From the NCBI GenBank assembly GCA_025964455.1, contig JAOPYU010000162.1, forward strand, positions 1 to 12,791: 12,791 nt of DNA. The letters run 5' to 3'. Positions 6,764-12,791 of the stretch are shown piece by piece; positions within the stretch are counted from its first letter, which is position 1, and the number at the start of each line of letters is the position of its first letter. Source of the DNA: Thermoleophilia bacterium. GTDB taxonomy: Bacteria; Actinomycetota; Thermoleophilia; Gaiellales; SKUG01. Under the pieces are notes generated by a model. It was not told the origin of the DNA. It did no database searches and worked only from the letters and a program-made list of their open reading frames with translations. The position numbers and the translations under genes were made by a program.

Positions 6764-7270
6764 TCAGGCCGGCAGGGGCGGGGTCGGCACCCACGGGTGC
6801 AGGCAGTCCCCGCGCGATGCGACACGCTCGCCGTCGACGATGCCGCGGACGAGGGTGCCGCTGAACTGGTAGCCGCGCTCATGGCGAGCGCCGAGCTGGA
6901 ACGGCCGGGCAAGCCAGCCACAGCCGACGTCGACTGAGTAGACGTAGAGTCGCCCGCGGTCGTCACAGATCGCCACGGCGCCGGCCGTGCCTGCCGAGGC
7001 GCTGGTGGCTGCCGCGACCGCATCCCCCCACGTGCCGTAGCCAGCGGCATTGCCCAGGCGTTGGCCGATCCGCAGCTGCACGACGTCCCCTGGCCGCCAC
7101 CAGACGCCCGTCGTCCTCGCGAAGCGCAGGCCGGTGAAGTCGTGGGCCGGGCCGGGTGGGATCGGCGCAGGCGGTGGCGCTGGGGTGCCGGGCGGCGCGG
7201 GCGGCGGGCACGCGTGCGGAGGTGCTGCAGCGGCGGCACCGAATGGACGGACGGCTGCAAGGGCAGTCAT
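6764..7270 (-). CDS. Hypothetical proline-rich, four-cysteine protein
   Basis: A 168-residue protein I do not recognise. The N-terminus (MTALAAVRPFGAAAAAPPHA) is weakly signal-like, interrupted by Arg-Pro, and not convincing. A proline/alanine linker follows (22-42), then a folded-looking part (about 44-160) with tryptophans (W57, W58, W81, W119) and short strand-like segments (DVVQLRIGQ, GAVAICDDRGRLYVYSVD). Cysteines at 21, 102, 117 and 156 would fit disulfides in an exported protein. Upstream in-frame sequence reaches a stop without another ATG or GTG, so the ATG at 7270 is the likely start; no strong Shine-Dalgarno. A minus-strand TAGCTT at 7360-7355 could be its -10 box. It is convergent with the LCP gene, with only three bases between stops. 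The opposite-strand frame here has no recognisable features. Confidence 0.6.
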   Translation of the reverse strand: MTALAAVRPFGAAAAAPPHACPPPAPPGTPAPPPAPIPPGPAHDFTGLRFARTTGVWWRPGDVVQLRIGQRLGNAAGYGTWGDAVAAATSASAGTAGAVAICDDRGRLYVYSVDVGCGWLARPFQLGARHERGYQFSGTLVRGIVDGERVASRGDCLHPWVPTPPLPA

Positions 7271-7394
7271 TGGGGTCGATCCGCTCGGTTGCGCGCGAGG
7301 TGCATGCGACCGTCCTCTCCACGGTCGCCTTCACCCACACGAGAAACGTGGATAAAGCTACCGATCAGCTTCCGTCCTCGAACGGCCGAGCGGA

Positions 7395-7400
7395 TAGGTT
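7395..7400 (+). promoter_or_regulatory. -10 box (TAGGTT) of the HEAT-repeat gene, probably leaderless
   Basis: TAGGTT fits the TAnnnT pattern and stands exactly seven bases before the GTG at 7408, the same geometry as at the LCP gene. It lies in the 137-base divergent gap (7271-7407), which is noticeably more AT-rich than its surroundings around 7341-7375. No clear -35 hexamer is visible. Confidence 0.5.
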
Positions 7401-7407
7401 GGACGCC

Positions 7408-8118
7408 GTGGGTGCCGGCACTGTCGAGTGGCTCGCCATCGTCGGCGGGATCGTGGCAGCTGCGTGCGCCCTGGCGTGCGCGGTGGCCTGTGCATGGCTT
7501 GCGCGCGCCGCGCAGCGCCTCGTCAGCGAACATCCGCGGCTATTGCCGGGCCAGCACGTCGCCCCGCCGCTGCCGATGGTCGTCTACGGATCGCCGCAGC
7601 CGGCGCCACAGCCGCCGCCCATCTACCTCATCCCGCCGGTCTCGATGCGCGTGCAGCAACCGCAGCCGATGCCCACCATGACGTACGCCCCCGCGCCCAA
7701 CGCGCCACACGGCTATGCCCCGCTCGGATACGACGCCGGTGGCACGCGCGGGCCGGTCGTGCTCGAGGGACACTATCCCCAGCTCGGCCAAGCGCTCGGC
7801 ACCTGGCTGCAGTCCGAGGCTGACCCGGTCGAGCGTACGCGGATCGCCCGCGACCTCGGCGGGGTCGGGGGCGCGGATTCCGCCCGCGCCCTGCTCGACG
7901 GCGTGCGCACCGGCGCGATCACCCCCACGATCGCCGCTGACAACCTGGAGCGCGGCGGGTTCGAGGCGGGCATCGCCGTGGCCGCCGCGCTGCGCGACCC
8001 CGAGCCGCGCGTGCGTGAGCTCGCCTCGACGCTCGTGGGCCGATGCAACCCGCTCGAGCCGGCCGGATTCCGCCCCATGCCGACGCCGCCACCCGATCCG
8101 GCGCGACGCGCGACATGA
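7408..8118 (+). CDS. Membrane-anchored HEAT-repeat-like protein
   Basis: A 236-residue protein of unknown function. Residues 8-32 (WLAIVGGIVAAACALACAVACAWL) form one transmembrane helix at the N-terminus with almost nothing ahead of it. A proline/glutamine-rich flexible linker follows (about 47-118). The C-terminal part (about 124-214) is helical with HEAT-like units: LGQALGTWLQSEADPVERTRIARDLGGVGG, the middle ADSARALLDGVRTG, and VAAALRDPEPRVRELASTLVGR, the last being typical of HEAT repeats. A short proline-rich tail ends it. The start is the GTG at 7408, supported by the -10 box; the frame runs open farther upstream, but that part is antisense to the 6764-7270 gene. Its stop overlaps the ATG of the glycosyltransferase as ATGA (8115-8118), so the two are probably translated together. 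A scaffold or regulatory role for the glycosyltransferase is inferred from this context only. Confidence 0.78.
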   Translation: MGAGTVEWLAIVGGIVAAACALACAVACAWLARAAQRLVSEHPRLLPGQHVAPPLPMVVYGSPQPAPQPPPIYLIPPVSMRVQQPQPMPTMTYAPAPNAPHGYAPLGYDAGGTRGPVVLEGHYPQLGQALGTWLQSEADPVERTRIARDLGGVGGADSARALLDGVRTGAITPTIAADNLERGGFEAGIAVAAALRDPEPRVRELASTLVGRCNPLEPAGFRPMPTPPPDPARRAT

Positions 8119-9542
8119 ACCCCGGCGCCTCCGCCGACATCGTCCAGCTGCTCGTACTCGCCTTCTTCGGCGTGTTCAGCATCGGGTACTCCACACTGCT
8201 CGTGCTCGCCGCACGCAACGCCCTCCACGAACTGTCAGTCGCCCGTCGCCGCACCTTCACGCATGAGGACCTCGCCGCGAGCCCCTCGCAGCCCGTCGTC
8301 ACGGTGATCGTGCCGGCACATGAGGAAGCGGAATCGATCCTGCCGACGGTGCGGTCGCTCCTCGCCCAGCGGTGGCACCAGCTCGAGGTGATCGTCGTGC
8401 CCAACGGCTGCACCGACGCGACGCTCGACGTGCTGCGCGACGCCTTCGACCTGCGGCCGACATCGGAGCTGCTCACACGTCCGCCGGGATCGCGCGGCCG
8501 CATCCAGTCGATCTGGTCGAGCGCATCCGATCCACGACTGCGCGTGATCGAGACGAGCGGTGGCGGCAAGGCCGACGCCACGAACTGCGCCCTCGAGCGC
8601 GCGAGCGGCGAGTTCTGCCTCCTCGTCGACGCCGACTCGCTGCTCGCGCCGCACGCCATCGCCCGCACCATGATTCCCTTCATCGAGCGCGGCGAGGCGG
8701 TGATCGCCGTGAGCGCCGGGATCCGCGTGCTCAACGGGTCACGCGTGCGCGAGGACGGCACCGTCGAATCCGGCATCCCGACCTCCGCGCTCGCCCGGAT
8801 GCAGACGGTCGAGTACGCCCGCGCCTTCCACATCGGCCGGGCCGGCTGGGCATCACTGGACGCGCTGCCGGTCGTCAGCGGCGCGTTCGGGATGTTCCGC
8901 ACGAGCATCCTTCGCGCCGTCGGCGGGCTGGATCCCGACACGGTTGGCGAAGACCTCGAGATCATCCTGCGCCTGCACTCGAGCGTCCGCCGGCGCGGCC
9001 GGCGCGCGGAGATCTGCTTCATCCCGGAACCACTCTGCTGGACCGAGGTACCCGAGGACGTCGCGAGCCTGCGCGCGCAGCGCATCCGGTGGCACCGTGG
9101 TCTCGTCGAGGGCGTCCAGCGGCACGGCGGCATGCTCCTCAACTCGCGCCACGGCGCAGTCGGCCTGCTGTCATTCCCGTTCCTGGGCCTGTTCGAGTTG
9201 CTCGCTCCGCTCATCGAGTTGCTCGGGCTCGCGGCGCTCGTGCTCGCGGCGGTGACCGGGGCCATCTCGTGGCTTGCGGTCGTCGCCCTCATCGCATTCG
9301 CGGTCGCGTTCGGCATGGCGCTCAGCATGGCCGCCGTGCTGCTCGAGCAGCTGCTGGGACCCGGATTCGTCTCGCGCCCCCGCGACGTGTTCGCCCTCCT
9401 GCGCGCCGCGCTGCGCGAGCAGTTCGGCCACCGCCAGCGCACTGCGGCGTGGCGGCTCCAGGGTCTCGTGGCCGGCGTCCGCGGCGGCCGTGCGAGCTGG
9501 GGCGAGATGCATCACCGCGGCGCGCGCGAGGTCGCGCGCTGA
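8115..9542 (+). CDS. Family 2 glycosyltransferase, membrane-bound, processive (PgaC/BcsA-like) type
   Basis: A 475-residue inner-membrane enzyme. It has an N-terminal helix (about 9-33), a cytoplasmic GT-A domain (about 60-330) and two to three C-terminal helices (about 346-415). GT2 signatures run in order: VTVIVPAHEEAESI (62-75), VPNGCTDAT (95-103), GGGKADATN (149-157), the nucleotide-sugar/metal DAD motif (172-174), GAFGMFRTSILRAVGGLD (256-273), the catalytic-base GED (278-280) and QRIRW (322-326). The D, DxD, ED, QxxRW set is that of polysaccharide synthases such as IcaA/PgaC, chitin and cellulose synthases. Donor and product are not determinable. No PilZ domain is seen. The ATG at 8115 is fixed by the 4-base overlap with the HEAT gene; an in-frame ATG at 8043 is inside that gene and less likely. 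It ends 15 bases from the convergent ATPase gene. Confidence 0.93.
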   Translation: MNPGASADIVQLLVLAFFGVFSIGYSTLLVLAARNALHELSVARRRTFTHEDLAASPSQPVVTVIVPAHEEAESILPTVRSLLAQRWHQLEVIVVPNGCTDATLDVLRDAFDLRPTSELLTRPPGSRGRIQSIWSSASDPRLRVIETSGGGKADATNCALERASGEFCLLVDADSLLAPHAIARTMIPFIERGEAVIAVSAGIRVLNGSRVREDGTVESGIPTSALARMQTVEYARAFHIGRAGWASLDALPVVSGAFGMFRTSILRAVGGLDPDTVGEDLEIILRLHSSVRRRGRRAEICFIPEPLCWTEVPEDVASLRAQRIRWHRGLVEGVQRHGGMLLNSRHGAVGLLSFPFLGLFELLAPLIELLGLAALVLAAVTGAISWLAVVALIAFAVAFGMALSMAAVLLEQLLGPGFVSRPRDVFALLRAALREQFGHRQRTAAWRLQGLVAGVRGGRASWGEMHHRGAREVAR

Positions 9543-9557
9543 CACCCCCGCGGAGCG

Positions 9558-10436
9558 CTAGTGCTCTGGCAGGACGTGCTGGACGCTCGCGAGGCCCATC
9601 AACGACGACAGCGGCGCCGGATCCACCGGGGTGGCAGCCCCGCCGGTGATGCCGCGCAGCGGCCGCGGGAAGACGGTGTCGCGCGGGGACGCGACGGGCT
9701 GCGGGCCTGACGACGCTACCGCGGACGATGCCGCGCCGAGCGCCCCGCCGACGTCGTCGAACTCGGGGTCGAGCAGCGCCGCGATCGCTCCTCGCACCGC
9801 GACGAGCTTGTCGAGGAAGGACGCGCTGCTCTCCACCGTGACCAGCCGCGGATGGTCCGCGTACAGCTCGAACATGCGGCGGTCGAGGGCGATCGCCTCG
9901 TCGCGATCCTCCGTGCGCACGTCCAGGTCGCGCTCGTAGCCGGCCGGCATCCGCGCGGCCGTGTGCATGAACACCACGGCGTCGTAGCGCGCCAGCTCGC
10001 TCGCCCGCGAGGTCGCAAGCGTCCGGAAGAAGGCATCGGAGCCGTCGGGCCAGTACGCGGCACCATCGACGGTGGCGCGGTCGCACAGCTGCACCCGGTC
10101 GGGGTGCTGCAGCGCCGTGGCGTCCTCGAGGGAGCGCTGCACCGTGTAGATCGCCCGCTGGGCGACCTGCTGGCCGAGGTCGCTCGTGGCGCGCGGCAGG
10201 CCACCCTTGTAGAGCAGCGTCGCGCTCTCGGGCAGCACCCACAGGTCATCCACGAACTCGCGCGCGAGGAAGGCCGCCGCAGTCGACTTGCCGCTGCCGG
10301 GTCCACCCGTCAGCACGATCCGGCGAACCCGCCGCGAACCGCGTGCCATCCCTGCAGCGTCGGCGCCGTCGGCGGGCTGCTGCCCACGAGCGTAGCGGCG
10401 ATGGTTGAGGAGTCGGCGCGGATCCACGTACGTCAT
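9558..10436 (-). CDS. P-loop ATPase/GTPase of the AAA_28 (TTD14-like) type
   Basis: A 292-residue protein with a Walker A motif, IVLTGGPGSGKST (40-52). The following layout resembles the AAA_28 family that includes eukaryotic TTD14: 'LPESATLLYKGG' (68-79; TTD14 has a PETATVLLSGG-like segment), 'QLCDRATVDGAAYWPDG' (116-132), 'YDAVVFMHTAA' (151-161), and 'HPRLVTVESSASFLDKLVAVRGAI' (195-218). The layout suggests nucleoside- or NadR-like kinase ancestry, but the substrate is unknown. The C-terminal 65 residues are low-complexity, and the first 35 are basic and unlike the core. I chose the ATG at 10436; a TTG at 10463 would add nine residues, and the ATG at 10349 would begin just before the P-loop. 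No good Shine-Dalgarno helps. It is convergent with the glycosyltransferase gene and 102 bases downstream of the small membrane gene. Confidence 0.82.
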   Translation of the reverse strand: MTYVDPRRLLNHRRYARGQQPADGADAAGMARGSRRVRRIVLTGGPGSGKSTAAAFLAREFVDDLWVLPESATLLYKGGLPRATSDLGQQVAQRAIYTVQRSLEDATALQHPDRVQLCDRATVDGAAYWPDGSDAFFRTLATSRASELARYDAVVFMHTAARMPAGYERDLDVRTEDRDEAIALDRRMFELYADHPRLVTVESSASFLDKLVAVRGAIAALLDPEFDDVGGALGAASSAVASSGPQPVASPRDTVFPRPLRGITGGAATPVDPAPLSSLMGLASVQHVLPEH

Positions 10437-10538
10437 GCGCGCATCTTGGCGGGTTCGTCGCAACCGTGCGACGCGTCGCGACCCCTCGTGGCCGACCGTG
10501 CCCGCGTCGTGGCCCCCTGCGTTGGCCGCCAGGCGGGA

Positions 10539-11042
10539 TCAGGCTTCGTCGGCGAGCGGGGCGTCGCCCGCCACGCGCTTGCGCAGCCCGAACGAACTCG
10601 TCGGATCCTCGAGCACGACGGCGTCGAGATTGCGGCGCACCGAGCGCAGGAGCGTGTCGCGAACGCTCGGATCCTCAGGCTGCGGCGCACGCGTCGGTCG
10701 CGGCACGGCAGCGTTGTCGAACGTCGCGATGATCTTCGCGATCCGCTCGTCGATGCTGGGGCGGTCCCCGGCGGCCGCGGCGCCGTCAGCACCGACGGCG
10801 AGTCCCTTGTCGACCGCGAGCCCGTGGAAGCCGAGCCACCAGAGCACGAACAGCGCCGGCGACAGCACGAATGCGAAACGAGCCAGGTGTCGCACGTCGC
10901 CGGAGACGCGACCCTCGACGTAGGTCATGCCGACCAGTGCGACTACGAGCCCGACGAACGCACCTGCGGCGAGCATGCGCCGGAGCGAGGCTCGCTGGCG
11001 CGCATCGCTGCGTCGCCATCGTGTGGGTCGGGGTGCACTCAT
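10539..11042 (-). CDS. Hypothetical two-TM membrane protein
   Basis: A 167-residue protein I do not recognise. It has an arginine-rich cytoplasmic N-terminus (1-22), two transmembrane helices (about 23-42 and 53-72) joined by a short loop, and a soluble, charged C-terminal tail (about 75-167) with a short helical stretch, SIDERIAKIIATFDN (96-110), a Pro-rich turn and SVRDTLLRSVRRNLDAVV (126-143). The ATG at 11042 follows a GGGGTGG stretch (11045-11051), which can act as a Shine-Dalgarno; an ATG four codons upstream (11054) is possible. The frame extends farther upstream, but that would run through the deoC promoter region. It lies in the same direction as the ATPase and is divergent from deoC with 200 bases between starts. 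The palindrome at 11072-11083 lies just upstream. Confidence 0.72.
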   Translation of the reverse strand: MSAPRPTRWRRSDARQRASLRRMLAAGAFVGLVVALVGMTYVEGRVSGDVRHLARFAFVLSPALFVLWWLGFHGLAVDKGLAVGADGAAAAGDRPSIDERIAKIIATFDNAAVPRPTRAPQPEDPSVRDTLLRSVRRNLDAVVLEDPTSSFGLRKRVAGDAPLADEA

Positions 11043-11071
11043 GGACCACCCCATACCCCGCCCGTCGCAGA

Positions 11072-11083
11072 GCCATACATGGC
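11072..11083. promoter_or_regulatory. Short palindrome GCCAT-ac-ATGGC in the divergent deoC gap
   Basis: A perfect 5+2+5 inverted repeat, GCCATACATGGC, lies about 30 bases upstream of the minus-strand membrane gene and about 50 bases upstream of the deoC -10 box. It could be an operator for either gene, but short perfect palindromes also arise by chance. Confidence 0.3.
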
Positions 11084-11100
11084 ACGCTCGATCCCGGCGC

Positions 11101-11118
11101 GACGCCACTGACGCCACT
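11101..11118 (+). repeat. Tandem 9-mer GACGCCACT x2 at the deoC promoter
   Basis: Two exact head-to-tail copies of GACGCCACT cover the place where a -35 element would fall for the TAGGAT box at 11134-11139 (17-base spacing gives 11111-11116). Adjacent direct repeats over a weak -35 are a common layout for an activator or repressor site. The protein that would bind is unknown. Confidence 0.45.
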
Positions 11119-11133
11119 TCCTTCGACAAGCGA

Positions 11134-11139
11134 TAGGAT
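11134..11139 (+). promoter_or_regulatory. -10 box (TAGGAT) of the deoC operon
   Basis: TAGGAT fits TAnnnT. Transcription would start near 11146, leaving a leader of about 97 bases before the deoC GTG. In-frame ATG and GTG codons at 11138 and 11144 are too close to this box to be natural starts, and the Shine-Dalgarno at 11231 favours the later one. The leader contains an imperfect hairpin with GTGCGG (11161-11166) pairing with CCGCAC (11186-11191) and an inner CCGG/CCGG stem. Confidence 0.5.
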
Positions 11140-11230
11140 GCCCGTGGCTGCTCGAGGGATGTGCGGGTGGCCCCGGTCGCCCGGACCGCACCAGGGGAGA
11201 GACGGGCCGGCCGACGCCTCGTCCCCATCT

Positions 11231-11237
11231 GGAGGAG
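11231..11237 (+). promoter_or_regulatory. Strong Shine-Dalgarno of deoC
   Basis: GGAGGAG ends five bases before the GTG at 11243. It decides the start within a frame that stays open far upstream. It is the clearest ribosome-binding site in the window. Confidence 0.85.
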
Positions 11238-11242
11238 CCTCA

Positions 11243-12199
11243 GTGGCCACCGCAGAAACCACGCTCGAGCGGCGCAATGAGCCGAGCGACCAGTCCGTCA
11301 GCTCCGTCATCGACGCTGCCCGGTCGGTCACGATCGACCAGGTCGGCGCCGAGGAGCGCGCCGTCGCCATGACGAAGCGTTCGATCAAGACGGACGCCAA
11401 GCTATGGGGCCTGGACCTCGCGATCCGCACGATGGACCTCACCACGCTCGAGGGCGCCGACACGCCGGGCAAGGTGCGCGCGATCTGTGCGAAGGCCATC
11501 CATCCCGACCCGACGAACCCGGCGATCCCGTCCGTCGCCGCGGTCTGCGTTTACCCCAACATGGTCCCGGTGGCGCGCCAGGCGCTCGAGGGCTCGGGCG
11601 TGCAGGTCGCGTCCGTCGCGACCGGCTTCCCGTCCGGCCAGGTGCCCTTCAGCGCCAAGCTCGATGACGTCCGCGCAGCCGTCGAGGCGGGCGCCGACGA
11701 GATCGACATGGTGATCGATCGCGGCGCCTTCCTGCGCGGCGACTATGCGACCGTCTACGAGGAGGTCAAGCGCATCCGCGAGGCGTGCGGCGAGGCGCAC
11801 CTCAAGGTGATCCTCGAGACCGGCGAGCTCGGCACCTACGACAACGTGCGCGCCGCCAGCTGGATCTCGATGCTCGCGGGCGCCGACTTCATCAAGACGA
11901 GCACCGGCAAGATCGGCTCGGCCGCAACGCTGCCCGTCACGCTCGTGATGCTCGAGGCGATCCGCGACTACTGGGAGCTCACCGGCATCAAGGTCGGCAT
12001 GAAGCCCGCCGGCGGCATCCGCACCGCCAAGCAGTCGCTCCAGTACCTCGTGCTGCTCAACGAGACGCTCGGCCTCGAGTGGATGCGCCCGGAGCTCTGG
12101 CGCTTCGGAGCTTCGAGCCTGCTCAACGACGTGCTCATGCAGCTTCGCAAGCAGGCGACCGGCGCCTACTCCGGCAACGACTACTTCACCCTGGACTGA
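11243..12199 (+). CDS. deoC: Deoxyribose-phosphate aldolase
   Basis: A 318-residue class I (Schiff-base) aldolase that cleaves 2-deoxyribose 5-phosphate to acetaldehyde and glyceraldehyde 3-phosphate in deoxynucleoside catabolism. It matches the longer eukaryote-like DERA form, about 60 residues longer than E. coli DeoC because of an N-terminal extension. Motifs: LDLAIRTMDLTTLEGADTPG (57-76), AAVCVYPNMV (99-108), ASVATGFPSGQ (123-133), GADEIDMVID (150-159; catalytic D155), CGEAHLKVILETGELG (182-197), DFIKTSTGK (215-223; Schiff-base lysine K218) and GMKPAGGIRTAKQSL (252-266; K254). From memory, these lysine positions coincide with those of human DERA. The GTG start follows the GGAGGAG at 11231-11237. 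It is first in an operon with the aldehyde dehydrogenase, 11 bases downstream, which would remove the acetaldehyde produced. Confidence 0.96.
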   Translation: MATAETTLERRNEPSDQSVSSVIDAARSVTIDQVGAEERAVAMTKRSIKTDAKLWGLDLAIRTMDLTTLEGADTPGKVRAICAKAIHPDPTNPAIPSVAAVCVYPNMVPVARQALEGSGVQVASVATGFPSGQVPFSAKLDDVRAAVEAGADEIDMVIDRGAFLRGDYATVYEEVKRIREACGEAHLKVILETGELGTYDNVRAASWISMLAGADFIKTSTGKIGSAATLPVTLVMLEAIRDYWELTGIKVGMKPAGGIRTAKQSLQYLVLLNETLGLEWMRPELWRFGASSLLNDVLMQLRKQATGAYSGNDYFTLD

Positions 12200-12210
12200 G
12201 GATCACGACC

Positions 12211-12791
12211 ATGGCAACCAAGCCCTCCAAGTCAGCCCCCGCCGCGAAGGCGACCAAGGCAGCCCGCACCGCGCCCCCGAAGGTTCGCGCTGGCAGCGCC
12301 GGCCCCAACCGCTGGGACTACGCACCCGCGCCCGAGAGCACGAGCATCGTCAAGCTGCGCGACCGCTACGACCACTTCATCGGTGGCGAGTGGGTCAAGC
12401 CCGCCTCGAAGAAGTACTTCGAGACCGTCTCCCCCTCCTCGCTGAAGGTGCTCGCGCAGGTCGCCGACGGCAACGCCAAGGACGTCGATCGCGCCGTCGC
12501 CGCCGCGCGCCGCGCCTTCGAGCAGGACTGGTCCAGGCGCTCCGGCGCCGAGCGTGGTCGCTTCCTGTTCCGCATCGCACGGATCCTGCAGGAGCGCGCC
12601 CGCGAGTTCGCCGTGCTCGAGAGCATGGACGGCGGCAAGCCGATCAAGGAGAGCCGCGACGTCGACGTGCCGCTCGCCGCGGCGCACTTCTTCTACTACG
12701 CCGGCTGGGCCGACAAGCTCCAGTACGCCTTCCCGGGTCGCACGCCGCGGCCGCTCGGCGTCGCCGGCCAGGTCATCCCGTGGAACTTCCC
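12211..12791 (+). CDS. Aldehyde dehydrogenase, N-terminal part (runs off the right edge)
   Basis: About 193 residues are visible and the frame is open at the edge. An NAD(P)-dependent aldehyde dehydrogenase is clear from DHFIGGEWVKP (54-64), the 'ETVSPSS...AQVADGNAKDVDRAVAAARRAF' segment (71-103), ESMDGGKPIKESRDVDVP (137-154), and the conserved GVAGQVIPWNF (183-193) that leads into the cofactor-binding region. Catalytic Glu and Cys lie beyond the window. Residues 1-30 are an Ala/Lys/Pro-rich extension not found in the core family, followed by a short lead-in to the first beta-strand. The ATG at 12211 has a GAGG (12198-12201) nine bases before it, overlapping the deoC stop. Acetaldehyde from DeoC is the likely substrate, giving acetate or a related product; this is inference from the operon. 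Confidence 0.93.
   Translation, partial: MATKPSKSAPAAKATKAARTAPPKVRAGSAGPNRWDYAPAPESTSIVKLRDRYDHFIGGEWVKPASKKYFETVSPSSLKVLAQVADGNAKDVDRAVAAARRAFEQDWSRRSGAERGRFLFRIARILQERAREFAVLESMDGGKPIKESRDVDVPLAAAHFFYYAGWADKLQYAFPGRTPRPLGVAGQVIPWNF

Noticed and set aside
7919..9442. Long minus-strand open frame (507 codons) opposite the glycosyltransferase
   Set aside because: Ser/Arg-rich shadow of a gene with clear GT2 motifs.
9543..9557. Terminator between the glycosyltransferase and the ATPase
   Set aside because: Only 15 bases, with no stem-loop and T-run.
8372..9649. Long plus-strand open frame (425 codons) in another frame of the glycosyltransferase
   Set aside because: Arg/Ala/Pro low-complexity translation overlapping a convincing gene.
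9852..11111. Long plus-strand open frame (419 codons) across the ATPase and small membrane gene
   Set aside because: No domain, and it covers two better-supported minus-strand genes and the gap between them.
12211..12300. ALDH N-terminal extension as a microcompartment-targeting peptide (DeoC plus ALDH occurs in some compartment loci)
   Set aside because: The extension is Lys/Ala/Pro-rich without an amphipathic helix pattern, and no shell-protein gene is in the window.

Overview
This is a GC-rich bacterial window, almost certainly from an actinobacterium. A Thermoleophilia/Solirubrobacterales-type organism is my guess from GC content, gene style and promoter style; it is not proven. Supporting signs are very high third-position GC, many GTG starts, TAnnnT -10 boxes placed seven bases before a start codon (leaderless-type genes), an LCP cell-wall transferase, and a eukaryote-length DeoC.

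Layout. Positions 1-727 look accessory: the N-terminal part of an AbiEi/DUF559-type protein leaves the left edge on the minus strand. It is followed by a 320-base gap holding two imperfect 53-bp direct repeats and a G-rich 12-bp tandem array. Positions 728-5616 form a compact minus-strand block read as ROK sugar kinase, rsmI, a degenerate M23-like membrane protein, then metG. Two of its three junctions overlap by one to four bases; the third has a 73-base gap. Its divergent partner on the plus strand is an LCP (LytR-CpsA-Psr) protein at 5639-6760. That gene ends three bases from a convergent, proline-rich, four-cysteine hypothetical protein (6764-7270).

From 7408 to 9542 a plus-strand pair encodes a membrane-anchored HEAT-repeat protein and a processive-type family 2 glycosyltransferase, coupled by an ATGA overlap. 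Converging on it are a minus-strand P-loop ATPase of the AAA_28/TTD14-like kind and a small two-TM protein (9558-11042). Divergent from these, a promoter with a roughly 97-base leader drives deoC (deoxyribose-phosphate aldolase) followed by an aldehyde dehydrogenase cut by the right edge.

How the genes may work together. The minus-strand block combines translation functions (MetRS, 16S rRNA methylation) with sugar phosphorylation and a cell-envelope protein. The LCP protein and the HEAT/glycosyltransferase pair point to envelope glycopolymer assembly. DeoC plus aldehyde dehydrogenase would split deoxyribose 5-phosphate and oxidise the acetaldehyde. No tRNA, rRNA, CRISPR array or intact transposase is visible. 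Nothing here is a clear, complete new system; the best leads are the HEAT/glycosyltransferase pair, the TTD14-like ATPase, the degenerate M23-like gene coupled to metG, and the repeat region after metG.
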